This document shows, piece by piece, positions 31,701 through 43,419 of a stretch of DNA of 64,000 nt. This DNA comes from Eunapius fragilis (taxonomy: Eukaryota; Porifera; Demospongiae; Spongillida; Spongillidae). Each line of letters starts with the position of its first letter. Position 1 is the stretch's first letter. The notes under the pieces are model-generated. The model saw nothing but the letters and a program-made list of their open reading frames with translations, searched no databases and had not been told where the DNA came from. A program made the translations under genes and the position numbers. The stretch lies in contig OY811973.1 in assembly GCA_963681505.1 (NCBI GenBank), positions 14,057,402-14,121,401 on the forward strand, given 5' to 3'.

Positions 31701-34700
31701 GGGACGCTACACATTAAGGTTAAGGCAGAGATGCTACACATTAAGGTTAAGGCAGGGACGAACACATTAAGGTTAAGGCAGGAACAAACACATTAAGGTT
31801 AAGGCAGGGAGGGTTTGAAAAACATGGCACAAGATTTAATGCCTTTTTAATAGTCAAACTGGACTTTTAATGCTTCATAAATAAAGATTTAATGTCTTTT
31901 TAATAGCATTCATAGATTTAATGCCTTTTCAATACTCTGTACGAACCCTGGCTGCAGGAGGAGCCACACCCACTTTGGTCTTCAGTGAGTCGTGCACCCT
32001 CTCAAGAACAGCTGTCAGGAATTCCTGGGAGTCCTGCTGGGAATCACCAGAAAACCTGTGGAAGGTTTTGCCCACTTCTCCCTGCATGTAAGGATGTGGT
32101 GAACATTGCAGGGATTGAAACAGCATTGCACTAATGCATCAACTCAACCAGATGACAATAATGCATGACACAAGGAAATTAGCCTCTTCAATTTCAAACA
32201 CAACTTCTCATTATGGTAATATTAAATCATATGTGTGCAGGATGAACAATATGCACTTTATGATAGAACACAGTACCATTTCCACACCAGGACGTTGTTA
32301 CCACTCATCACAACCTACACACACACTACACACACTCTATACATGCATCCTATCTACATACACACCCTACACACACCCTACACACACCTATATACACACC
32401 CTACACACTCACCCCTACACACACACACCTTACCTTGATGTCCTCTGGATTTAAAGGCTCTTTCCTTTTCTCTCTCATCATTCGCATCAGGTTGGTGAAC
32501 TGATGCATAAAATTGCTGCCTTCATTGTCAGCTGCGGATTCTAGAAGATGCACACCTCTTGTTCAACCAACACAAACATATAGACCACTAAGAACATGAA
32601 ACATTAAATTATAGGAAAGTGATTAATTTGATTCACTTTAATTTCTACAGGCACAAACTCACATCGCTGCTAAAAGTATGGGTATAATTAAAACTGACAT
32701 GTTTCTGACATTGAATGGATTACATCCAACATCTATTTCTGCTCCTTCCCCTCACCTCCATCCCCTTCCTTCTCTCCCTCCTCCCTCCCCTCATTGGCTG
32801 GTGTCTTGATTCAACAATTACAATAACCATTTTTTGCAAGCCAGTCATTAAATGAGCACCACCTTAGCCTCCACTAGCCCACCACCTTAGCCTCCACTAG
32901 CTCACCACCTTAGCCTCCACTAGCTCACCACCTTAGCCTCCACTAGCCCACCACCTTAGCCTCCACTAGCCCACCACCTTAGCCTCCACTAGCCCACCAC
33001 CTTAGCCTCCACTAGCCCATCACCTTAGCCTCCACTAGCCCACCACCTCAGCCTCCACTAGCCCACCACCTCAGCCTCCACTAGCCCACCACCTTAGCCT
33101 CCATTAGCCCACCACCTTAGCCTCCACTAGCCCACCACCTTAGCCTCCACTAGCCCACCACCTTAGCCTCCACTAGCCCACCACCTTAGCCTCCACTAGC
33201 CCATCACCTTAGCCTCCACTAGCCCACCACCTTAGCCTCCACTAGCCCACCACCTTAGCCTCCACTAGCTCACCACCTTAGCCTCCACTAGCCCACCACC
33301 TTAGCCTCCACTAGCTCACCACCTTAGCCTCCACTAGCCCACCACCTTAGCCTCCACTAGCCCACCACCTTAACCTCCACTAGCCCACCACCTTAGCCTC
33401 CACTAGCCCACCACCTTAGCCTCCACTAGCCCACCACCTTAGCCTCCACTAGTTCACCACCTTAGCCTCCACTAGCCCACCACCTTAGCCTCCACTAGCC
33501 CACCACCTTAGCCTCCACTAGCCCACCACCTTAGCCTCCACTAGTTCACCACCTTAGCCTCCACTAGCCCACCACCTTAGCCTCCACTAGCCCACCACCT
33601 TAGCCTCCACTAGCCCACCACCTTAGCCTCCACTAGTTCACCACCTTAGCCTCCACTAGCCCACCACCTTAGCCTCCACTAGCCCACCACCTTAGCCTCC
33701 ACTAGCCCACCACCTTAGCCACCACTAGCCCACCACCTGAGCCTCCACTAGCCCACCACCTTAGCCTCCACTAGCCCACCACCTTAGCCTCCACTAGCCC
33801 ACCACCTTAGCCACCACTAGCCCACCACCTTAGCCTCCACTAGCCCACCACCTTAGCCTCCACTAGCTCACCACCTTAGCCTCCACTAGCCCACCACCTT
33901 AGCCTCCACTAGCCCACCACCTTAGCCTCCACTAGCTCACCACCTTAGCCTCCACTAGCCCACCACCTTAGCCTCCACTAGCCCACCACCTTAGCCTCCA
34001 CTAGCCCACCACCTCAGCCTCCACTAGCCCACCACCTTAGCCTCCACTAGCCCACCACCTTAGCCTCCACTAGCCCACCACCTTAGCCTCCACTAGCCCA
34101 CCACCTCAGCCTCCACTAGCCCACCACCTTAGCCTCCACTAGCTCACCACCTTAGCCTCCACTAGCCCACCCCCTTAGCCTCCACTAGCCCACCACCTTA
34201 GCCTCCACTAGCCCACCACCTTAGCCTCCACTAGCCCACCACCTCAGCCTCCACTAGCCCACCACCTTAGCCTCCACTAGCCCACCACCTTAGCCTCCAC
34301 TAGCCCACCACCTTAGCCTCCACTAGCCCACCACCTCAGCCTCCACTAGCCCACCACCTTAGCCTCCACTAGCTCACCACCTTAGCCTCCACTAGCCCAC
34401 CCCCTTAGCCTCCACTAGCCCACCACCTTAGCCTCCACTAGCCCACCACCTTAGCCTCCACTAGCCCACCACCTTAGCCTCCACTAGTTCACCACCTTAG
34501 CCTCCACTAGCCCACCACCTTAGCCTCCACTAGCCCACCACCTTAGCCTCCACTAGCCCACCACCTTAGCCTCCACTAGTTCACCACCTTAGCCTCCACT
34601 AGCCCACCACCTTAGCCTCCACTAGCCCACCACCTTAGCCTCCACTAGCCCACCACCTTAGCCTCCACTAGTTCACCACCTTAGCCTCCACTAGCCCACC

Positions 34701-37700
34701 ACCTTAGCCTCCACTAGCCCACCACCTTAGCCTCCACTAGCCCACCACCTTAGCCACCACTAGCCCACCACCTGAGCCTCCACTAGCCCACCACCTTAGC
34801 CTCCACTAGCCCACCACCTTAGCCTCCACTAGCTCACCACCTTAGCCTCCACTAGCCCACCCCCTTAGCCTCCACTAGCCCACCACCTTAGCCTCCACTA
34901 GCCCACCACCTTAGCCTCCACTAGCCCACCACCTTAGCCTCCACTAGCCCACCACCTTAGCCTCCACTAGCCCATCACCTTAGCCTCCACTAGCCCACAA
35001 CCTTAGTCTCCACTAGCCCACCACCTTAGCCTCCACTAGCCCACCACCTTAGCCTCCACTAGCCCACCACCTTAGCCTTCACTAGCCCACCACCTTAGCC
35101 TCCACTAGCCCACCACCTTAGCCTCCACTAGCCCACCACCTTAGCCTCCACTAGCCCACCACCTTAGCCTCCACTAGCCCACCACCTCAGCCTCCACTAG
35201 CCCACCACCTTAGCCTCCACTAGCCCACCACCTTAGCCTCCACTAGCCCACCACCTTAGCCTCCACTAGCCCACCACCTTAGCCTCCACTAGCCCACCAC
35301 CTTAGCCTCCACTAGCCCACCACCTTAGCCTCCACTAGCTCACCACCTTAGCCTCCACTAGCCCACCACCTTAGCCTCCACTAGCCCACCACCTTAGCCT
35401 CCACTAGCCCACCACCTTAGCCTCCACTAGCCCACCACCTTAGCCTCCACTAGCCCACCACCTTAGCCTTCACTAGCCCACCACCATAGCCTCCACTAGC
35501 CCACCACCTTAGCCTCCACTAGCCCACCACCTTAGCCTCCACTAGCCCACCACCTTAGCCTTCACTAGCCCACCACCTTAGCCTCCACTAGCCCACCACC
35601 TTAGCCTCCACTAGCCCACCACCTTAGCCTCCACTAGCCCACCACCTTAGCCTCCACTAGCCCACCACCTCAGCCTCCACTAGCCCACCACCTTAGCCTC
35701 CACTAGCCCACCACCTTAGCCTCCACTAGCCCACCACCTTAGCCTCCACTAGCCCATCACCTTAGCCTCCACTAGCCCACCACCTTAGCCTCCACTAGCT
35801 CACCACCTTAGCCTCCACTAGCCCACCACCTTAGCCTCCACTAGCCCACCACCTTAGCCTCCACTAGCCCACCACCTTAGCCTTCACTAGCCCACCACCT
35901 TAGCCTCCACTAGCCCATCACCTTAGCCTCCACTAGCCCACCACCTTAGCCTCCACTAGCCCACCACCTTACTTAGCCTCCACTAGCCCACCACCTTAGC
36001 CTCCACTAGCCCACCACCTTAGCCTCCACTAGCCCACCACCTTAGCCTTCACTAGCCCACCACCATAGCCTCCACTAGCCCACCACCTTAGCCTCCACTA
36101 GCCCACCACCTTAGCCTCCACTAGCCCACCACCTTAGCCTCCACTAGCCCACCACCTTAGCCTCCACTAGCCCACCACCTTAGCCTTCACTAGCCCACCA
36201 CCTTAGCCTCCACTAGCTCACCACCTTAGCCTCCACTAGCCCATCACCTTAGCCTCCACTAGCCCACCACCTTAGCCTCCACTAGCCCACCACCTTAGCC
36301 TCCACTAGCCCACCACCTCAGCCTCCACTAGCCCACCACCTTAGCCTCCACTAGCCCACCACCTTAGCCTCCACTAGCTCACCACCTTAGCCTCCACTAG
36401 CCCATCACCTTAGCCTCCACTAGCCCACCACCTTAGCCTCCACTAGCCCACCACCTTAGCCTCCACTAGCCCACCACCTTAGCCTCCACTAGCCCACCAC
36501 ATTAGCCTCCACTAGCCCACCACCTTAGCCTCCACTAGCCCACCACCTCAGCCTCCACTAGCTCACCACCTTAGCCTCCACTAGCCCACCACCTTAGCCT
36601 CCACTAGCCCACCACCTCAGCCTCCACTAGCCCACCACCTTAGCCTCCACTAGCCCACCACCTTAGCCTCCACTAGCCCACCACCTTAGCCTCCACTAGC
36701 TCACCACCTTAGCCTCCACTAGCCCACCACCTTAGCCTCCACTAGCCCACCACCTCAGCCCACCACCTCAGCTCACCACCTTAGCCTCCACTAGCTCACC
36801 ACCTTAGCCTCCACTAGCCCACCACCTTAGCCTCCACTAGCCCACCACCTTAGCCTCCACTAGCTCACCACCTTAGCCTCCACTAGCCCACCACCTTAGC
36901 CTCCACTAGCCCACCACCTTAGCCTCCACTAGCCCACCACCTTAGCCTGCACTAGCCCACCACCTTAGCCTCCACTAGCCCACCACCTTAGCCTCCACTA
37001 GGCTACCACCTTAGCCTCCACTAGCCCACCACCTTAGCCTCCACTAGCCCACCACCTCAGCCTCCACTAGCCCACCACCTTAGCCTCCACTAGCCCACCA
37101 CCTTAGCCTCCACTAGCCCACCACCTTAGCCTCCACTAGCCCACCACCTCAGCCTCCACTAGCCCACCACCTTAGCCTCCACTAGCTCACCACCTTAGCC
37201 TCCACTAGCCCACCCCCTTAGCCTCCACTAGCCCACCACCTTAGCCTCCACTAGCCCACCACCTTAACCTCCACTAGCCCACCACCTTAGCCTCCACTAG
37301 CCCACCACCTTAGCCTCCACTAGCCCACCACCTTAGCCTCCACTAGTTCACCACCTTAGCCTCCACTAGCCCACCACCTTAGCCTCCACTAGCCCACCAC
37401 CTTAGCCTCCACTAGCCCACCACCTTAGCCTCCACTAGTTCACCACCTTAGCCTCCACTAGCCCACCACCTTAGCCTCCACTAGCCCACCACCTTAGCCT
37501 CCACTAGCCCACCACCTTAGCCTCCACTAGTTCACCACCTTAGCCTCCACTAGCCCACCACCTTAGCCTCCACTAGCCCACCACCTTAGCCTCCACTAGC
37601 TCACCACCTTAGCCTCCACTAGCCCACCACCTTAGCCTCCACTAGCCCATCACCTTAGCCTCCACTAGCCCACCACCTTAGCCTCCACTAGCCCACCACC

Positions 37701-40700
37701 TTAGCCACCACTAGCCCACCACCTGAGCCTCCACTAGCCCACCACCTTAGCCTCCACTAGCCCACCACCTTAGCCTCCACTAGCTCACCACCTTAGCCTC
37801 CACTAGCCCACCCCCTTAGCCTCCACTAGCCCACCACCTTAGCCTCCACTAGCCCACCACCTTAGCCTCCACTAGCCCACCACCTTAGCCTCCACTAGCC
37901 CACCACCTTAGCCTCCACTAGCCCATCACCTTAGCCTCCACTAGCCCACAACCTTAGTCTCCACTAGCCCACCACCTTAGCCTCCACTAGCCCACCACCT
38001 TAGCCTCCACTAGCCCACCACCTTAGCCTTCACTAGCCCACCACCTTAGCCTCCACTAGCCCACCACCTTAGCCTCCACTAGCCCACCACCTTAGCCTCC
38101 ACTAGCCCACCACCTTAGCCTCCACTAGCCCACCACCTCAGCCTCCACTAGCCCACCACCTTAGCCTCCACTAGCCCACCACCTTAGCCTCCACTAGCCC
38201 ACCACCTTAGCCTCCACTAGCCCACCACCTTAGCCTCCACTAGCCCACCACCTTAGCCTCCACTAGCCCACCACCTTAGCCTCCACTAGCTCACCACCTT
38301 AGCCTCCACTAGCCCACCACCTTAGCCTCCACTAGCCCACCACCTTAGCCTCCACTAGCCCACCACCTTAGCCTCCACTAGCCCACCACCTTAGCCTCCA
38401 CTAGCCCACCACCTTAGCCTTCACTAGCCCACCACCATAGCCTCCACTAGCCCACCACCTTAGCCTCCACTAGCCCACCACCTTAGCCTCCACTAGCCCA
38501 CCACCTTAGCCTTCACTAGCCCACCACCTTAGCCTCCACTAGCCCACCACCTTAGCCTCCACTAGCCCACCACCTTAGCCTCCACTAGCCCACCACCTTA
38601 GCCTCCACTAGCCCACCACCTCAGCCTCCACTAGCCCACCACCTTAGCCTCCACTAGCCCACCACCTTAGCCTCCACTAGCCCACCACCTTAGCCTCCAC
38701 TAGCCCATCACCTTAGCCTCCACTAGCCCACCACCTTAGCCTCCACTAGCTCACCACCTTAGCCTCCACTAGCCCACCACCTTAGCCTCCACTAGCCCAC
38801 CACCTTAGCCTCCACTAGCCCACCACCTTAGCCTTCACTAGCCCACCACCTTAGCCTCCACTAGCCCATCACCTTAGCCTCCACTAGCCCACCACCTTAG
38901 CCTCCACTAGCCCACCACCTTACTTAGCCTCCACTAGCCCACCACCTTAGCCTCCACTAGCCCACCACCTTAGCCTCCACTAGCCCACCACCTTAGCCTT
39001 CACTAGCCCACCACCATAGCCTCCACTAGCCCACCACCTTAGCCTCCACTAGCCCACCACCTTAGCCTCCACTAGCCCACCACCTTAGCCTCCACTAGCC
39101 CACCACCTTAGCCTCCACTAGCCCACCACCTTAGCCTTCACTAGCCCACCACCTTAGCCTCCACTAGCTCACCACCTTAGCCTCCACTAGCCCATCACCT
39201 TAGCCTCCACTAGCCCACCACCTTAGCCTCCACTAGCCCACCACCTTAGCCTCCACTAGCCCACCACCTCAGCCTCCACTAGCCCACCACCTTAGCCTCC
39301 ACTAGCCCACCACCTTAGCCTCCACTAGCTCACCACCTTAGCCTCCACTAGCCCACCACCTTAGCCTCCACTAGCCCACCACCTCAGCCCACCACCTCAG
39401 CTCACCACCTTAGCCTCCACTAGCCCACCACCTTAGCCTCCACTAGCCCACCACCTTAGCCTCCACTAGCCCACCACCTTAGCCTCCACTAGCCCACCAC
39501 CTTAGCCTCCACTAGCCCACCACCTTAGCCTCCACTAGCCCACCACCTTAGCCTCCACTAGCCCACCACCTTAGCCTCCACTAGCCCACCACCTTAGCCT
39601 CCACTAGCCCACCACCTTAGCCTCCACTAGCCCACCACCTTAGCCTCCACTAGCCCACCACCTTAGCCTCCACTAGCCCACCACCTTAGCCTCCACTAGC
39701 CCACCACCTTAGCCTCCACTAGCCCACCACCTTAGCCTCCACTAGCTCACCACCTTAGCCTCCACTAACTCACCACCTTAGCCTCCACTAGCCCACCACC
39801 TTAGCCTCCACTAGCCCACCACCTTCCTCCACTAGCTCACCAGGTATAAATTCTGTAAGCACATCTGTACTGCAGAGCAGCTGTAAGGCTGCATTCATGT
39901 AGCAAGTGTTCCCTGTGTTGACCAGACCTGACGTGTAAGGGTGAGGGGTGAGGTGAGGTGAGGGTGAGGTGAGGTGAGGTGAGGTAGGGTGAGGGTGAGG
40001 TGAGGGTGAGGTGAGGTGAGGTGAGGGTGAGGTGAGGTGAAGTGAAGTGGGGTGAGGTGAGGGTGAGGTGAGGTGAGGTGGGGTGAGGTGAGGTGGGGTG
40101 AGGTGAGGTGAGGGTGAGGTGAGGTGAAGTGAAGTGGGGTGAGGTGAGGTGAGCTTCTCTCTCTACCATCTCAAGTATACATTGGTACCTTGTATCTTGC
40201 ATTCCTACAGGGTAAAGCAAATACAGGTTACATATGTATGTTTTCTTGCATGTACATAGAAATTCCCCTTTGCCACCCCATGCATACCATTGGTGATGCA
40301 CTACACTTCTGTACGGCATACATGGTTAGATATGCTGTTTCATTTAAATTTTTAAAGGTCCTGTGTTTCAACACAACTAACTAGACAGGTGCTCTACCTC
40401 TGCTTGGGTTGGACCCACTGGTCTGTCCTCATCCTCTGCATATGTAGAGGATGGAGACTTTGGGCATTTATTTTTTTTCTTTCTTTCTTTCTTCTGCTGA
40501 TTCTTCGTCTGTTTCTTCGTCCGTGCAGTTGTGTGTACCATTTTGGGATTGCTACCTTGGTCCACATCAGCATCCTGCGGCCTCTTCCCTCCTCCTCCTC
40601 TAGCACTCTGCTTGCCTCTAGCAGCTGCGCCATCTTGGTTTGTAGCCAGTTCAGTTGTCTGTATCCAAGCGCTATCATTTGCATACGTCATACTACACAG

Positions 40701-41213
40701 CATACCTTTTCTTTACTGCTCCCCTTCCCCTTCTTAGTGCCTACATCTGTGGGGTTTTCCACGCGTGCACTCTCGTTGCTATCGAGTGCACTTCCGTCTT
40801 CGGTTTTCGTGCTTTCACATCTCCGTGTATTGTCATTTCTCGCTGGTGCTGAGGTATCAGGTGACGTGGGACCTTCTCCAGTGCGATTAGGTTGGGATCC
40901 AACAGAGGGTTCTGTCACACACTCCTTATCTGTTTCTGCTGGTTTACCCGCATGCAAGCAGAACTCCATTACATGGCTCAGGCTTACCATTTTCTCTCTG
41001 TTCATTATTGCCCGCCTTACGCTCAGGTACATACGATAACGACGGAGATAAAGTTTGTTTCTTCTTCTTTTTTTTCTTCTTTTTTCCCCCCTTCTTAGCA
41101 TCTTGTGCCATACACTGCGCATTGTCATTATCCCTCTTCTCTGCTTCGCTGGAAATGTTAGGAGCGCCAGGGCGCTTGCCATCCGCATCATTATCACTCT
41201 GTGCCTCGGCCAT
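28711..41213 (-). CDS. USP-C: intact ubiquitin carboxyl-terminal hydrolase (peptidase C19) with a giant satellite intron
   Basis: Deubiquitinase with all catalytic motifs. Minus-strand exons: 41,213-40,988, 40,938-40,706, 40,658-40,556, 39,927-39,841, 32,540-32,434, 32,081-31,947, 30,420-30,253, 30,121-30,041, 29,989-29,931, 29,684-29,580, 29,459-29,409, 29,355-29,243, 29,184-29,102, 28,960-28,902, 28,857-28,821, 28,767-28,711. Phases agree throughout; 567 codons. The N-terminus is charged with a Lys run (KKKKKKKKK). Cys box: [13 protein letters not shown] (codon 39,902-39,904, residue ~196). QQD box: QQDSQEFL. Zinc ribbon: CGTC and CPGC. Also LKRYTF and His box YDLRAVINHF...NSGHY (His ~489), then WFCFND and AYVLLY. 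Exon lengths match USP-A at several places (105 and 83 nt), so the two are paralogues. Exon 3 end, exon 6 donor and the start Met are least certain. Introns 1 and 2 are 49 and 47 nt. Confidence 0.85.
31022..31809 (-). repeat. 26-bp minisatellite, ~30 copies, in the USP-C intron between exons 6 and 7
   Basis: Units contain acacattaaggttaaggcag followed by ggacga or a variant. The length is not a multiple of three. It lies between the QQD-box exon and the Gln-rich linker exon. The ttaagg core resembles no canonical telomere repeat in a regular array, so it is treated as an ordinary minisatellite. Confidence 0.93.
32300..32430 (+). repeat. Degenerate CA-rich low-complexity tract
   Basis: Repeats of cacaccctacacac and related CA-rich words directly beside the donor of USP-C exon 5. 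Confidence 0.7.
32862..39840 (-). repeat. ~7 kb array of a 23-bp satellite (~300 copies) filling the USP-C intron after the Cys box
   Basis: Units contain cctccactagcccaccacct on the plus strand. Variants (agctcac, agttcac, cctcagc, ccccctt, ccttcac) are scattered in patterns. The first unit on the minus strand overlaps the splice donor of the Cys-box exon itself (exon ends 39,841). Units with gctcac read ggtgagct on the transcribed strand, which is a donor-like sequence. Rare markers recur 2,951 bp apart (34,991 and 37,942; 35,971 and 38,922; 34,851 and 37,802), showing a large internal duplication. Confidence 0.97.
39935..40152 (-). repeat. Low-complexity gaggt/gagggt tract in USP-C intron 3
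   Basis: Tandem 5- and 6-bp words (gtgag, gtgagg) run up to the acceptor side of the Cys-box exon. They stay open as a Thr/Ser/Pro-rich frame on the minus strand but sit in an intron by the exon model. Confidence 0.85.
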
Positions 41214-41700
41214 AGCTGGCCATACAGCTGGTGCGAGACACAAAACATATTGTATATATTATAGTCTACGGCACGTATTTTTGTTTACATATAAATGCTA
41301 CACAGATACATATGCGTGCTTGCATGCACATACCTCTCTGTACACACGCTTGCTGCTTCGTGTATCTGTATTAGCTGCGCGCAAACTTAATAGACGATTT
41401 TTTTTTCCTGATACCAGGAGTTTCCCTGGGGTTTCTCCCCTGACCACTCATTTTGACGGCGCACGTGCTTCTTGCAAATAATTGCATTTGTCTGTACTCT
41501 TGCCTTTAAATAATAAACCTTTGGGTGTGACTGTCAGTACTAGGACACTAAGTAAGTGCACTTACAAGTACCCTATGTATGTAGTAATTTTTAAACAAAA
41601 TCACATCTTTTCATGTTTAAAAGGCCACTCCAAATAAGGTATGCTCAAGACACATGTATCATTTTTCTCTCCACTATAAAAACTATGGACACAGCTGCAC
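41214..41700. other. 5' flank of USP-C
   Basis: AT-rich sequence upstream of the USP-C start Met; presumably contains its promoter. No strong motif and no other gene is seen. Confidence 0.4.
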
Positions 41701-41744
41701 TTTGAATGAATGACAGCATATTATATCGCCTCCATCATGAACCT

Positions 41745-41970
41745 CTGGGAGGACACAGATGGTGCTGGGAAGACACAGGTGGTGCTGGGAGGACACTGAT
41801 GGTGCTGGGAGGACACCAATGGTGCTGGGAGGACACTGATGGTGCTGGGAGGACACTGATGGTGCTGGGAGGACACCAATGGTGCTGGGAGGACACCGAT
41901 GGTGCTGGGAGGACACAGATGGTGCTGGGAGGACACAGATGATGCTGGGAGGACACTGATGGTGCTGGTC
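41745..41970 (+). repeat. 20-bp minisatellite, ~11 copies
   Basis: Units of ggtgctgggaggacactgat with variants caccaat and acagat. Intergenic, between USP-C and LRRC58. Confidence 0.93.
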
Positions 41971-41999
41971 ATTGCGAAGACACTGAGATGTACTATCAC

Positions 42000-42145
42000 T
42001 GACTAGTCTGGGGACTAGATGACTAGTCTGGGGACCAGATGACTAGTCTGGGGACCAGATGACTAGTCTGGGGACCAGATGACTAGTCTGGGGACCAGAT
42101 GACTAGTCTGGGGACCAGATGACTAGTCTGGGGACTAGATGACTG
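42000..42145 (+). repeat. 20-bp minisatellite gactagtctggggaccagat, ~7 copies
   Basis: Short array followed by gactggaattcagcag. Single related copies occur at 42,534-42,560 (direct) and 43,140-43,175 (inverted), so the repeat may derive from the end of a dispersed element spanning this interval. Confidence 0.9.
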
Positions 42146-42572
42146 GAATTCAGCAGACACAGAGATGTCAACTTACGCAATTTATCCGTGAGACGGAAGT
42201 AGCCCCTGCATGTTTTGAAAGCGTTCTGCTTGAAGACCTATCTCTTACTATGTGTGTTAGTAACTATCTCATAGCTTAAGAGAGTTTTTTTGGAAGCAGA
42301 ACACGTTCAAAAGACAGCCTGGGCTAACACGTATAAATCTTACATCTCTGCAGTCAGTCTGACCAAGTACACGTACCAGAGTTATTTGTAGTTTATGTTT
42401 GTATTAAATTGTATGAATACTATTATAAGCCTCATGAATACTATTATAAGCCTCATTATGGTGCATGTGCAGGCCGAATTTGAACAATGTAAAATGGCGG
42501 CTAACAAAGAGAGAATTGGGGGAGATGTTTTATAGTCTGGGGACCAGATGACTGGCACTCAGCCCTCCAGCA

Positions 42573-42960
42573 ATAGCCAATACCACCTTCATTTGGTCCT
42601 CCTTCAAATACCACCTTCATTTGGTCCTCCTTCAAATACCACCTTCATTTGGTCCTCCTTCAAATACCACCTTCATTTGGTCCTCCTTCAAATACCACCT
42701 TCATTTGGTCCTCCTTCAAATACCACCTTCATTTGGTCCTCCTTCAAATACCACCTTCATTTGGTCCTCCTTCAAATACCACCTTCATTTGGTCCTCCTT
42801 CAAATACCACCTTCATTTGGTCCTCCTTCAAATACCACCTTCATTTGGTCCTCCTTCAAATACCACCTTCATTTGGTCCTCCTTCAAATACCACCTTCAT
42901 TTGGTCCTCCTTCAAAGAATTACAACCTTCATTTGGTCCTCCTTCAAAGAATTACAACCT
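42573..42960 (+). repeat. 28-bp minisatellite, ~13 copies
   Basis: Units read accttcatttggtcctcctt plus caaatacc; the last two units have an aagaattac variant. A short Ala-rich open stretch (SAWAALFAKALTSM) follows and ends at a possible donor near 43,019. It could be an exon, but no partner exon was found. Confidence 0.9.
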
Positions 42961-43419
42961 AGTGCTTGGGCAGCCTTGTTTGCTAAGGCTCTCACATCCA
43001 TGGTCGCTGCCATCACAGGTGAATAGCCCTGGGGACTGTAATGAGGTTATATAATAGTATTTATACATGATGACACACCAACCTAAACAATCGACATACA
43101 TAATCAGAACTAGTTTGGTATATAACTTGGCCAGACTGACTGCTGAATGTCAGTCGTCTGGTCCCCAGACTAATCACTGACATTATATAGGGTTTGTGCC
43201 AAAACCCTGGCCTTGTGTTTGGCACAGTGCCTTCTTGTTTGGTATGTGTAGACTACTACTAGACATTGTAGGGGTTGTCGGGGCTAGGGCAGAGGAACTG
43301 ATACACAGAACACCTCCAGTACACCACCTCACTTCATGCATCAACAGGGTACAACACCCTTCTCCATTGTGTTTGGTCATGAGGCCACACCTCTTCCCTT
43401 GGAACACATCCCCTCTTCT

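Noticed and set aside
31022..31809. Interstitial telomeric repeat (ttaagg words)
   Set aside because: The period is 26 bp with a non-telomeric remainder; canonical TTAGGG-type tandem words are absent.
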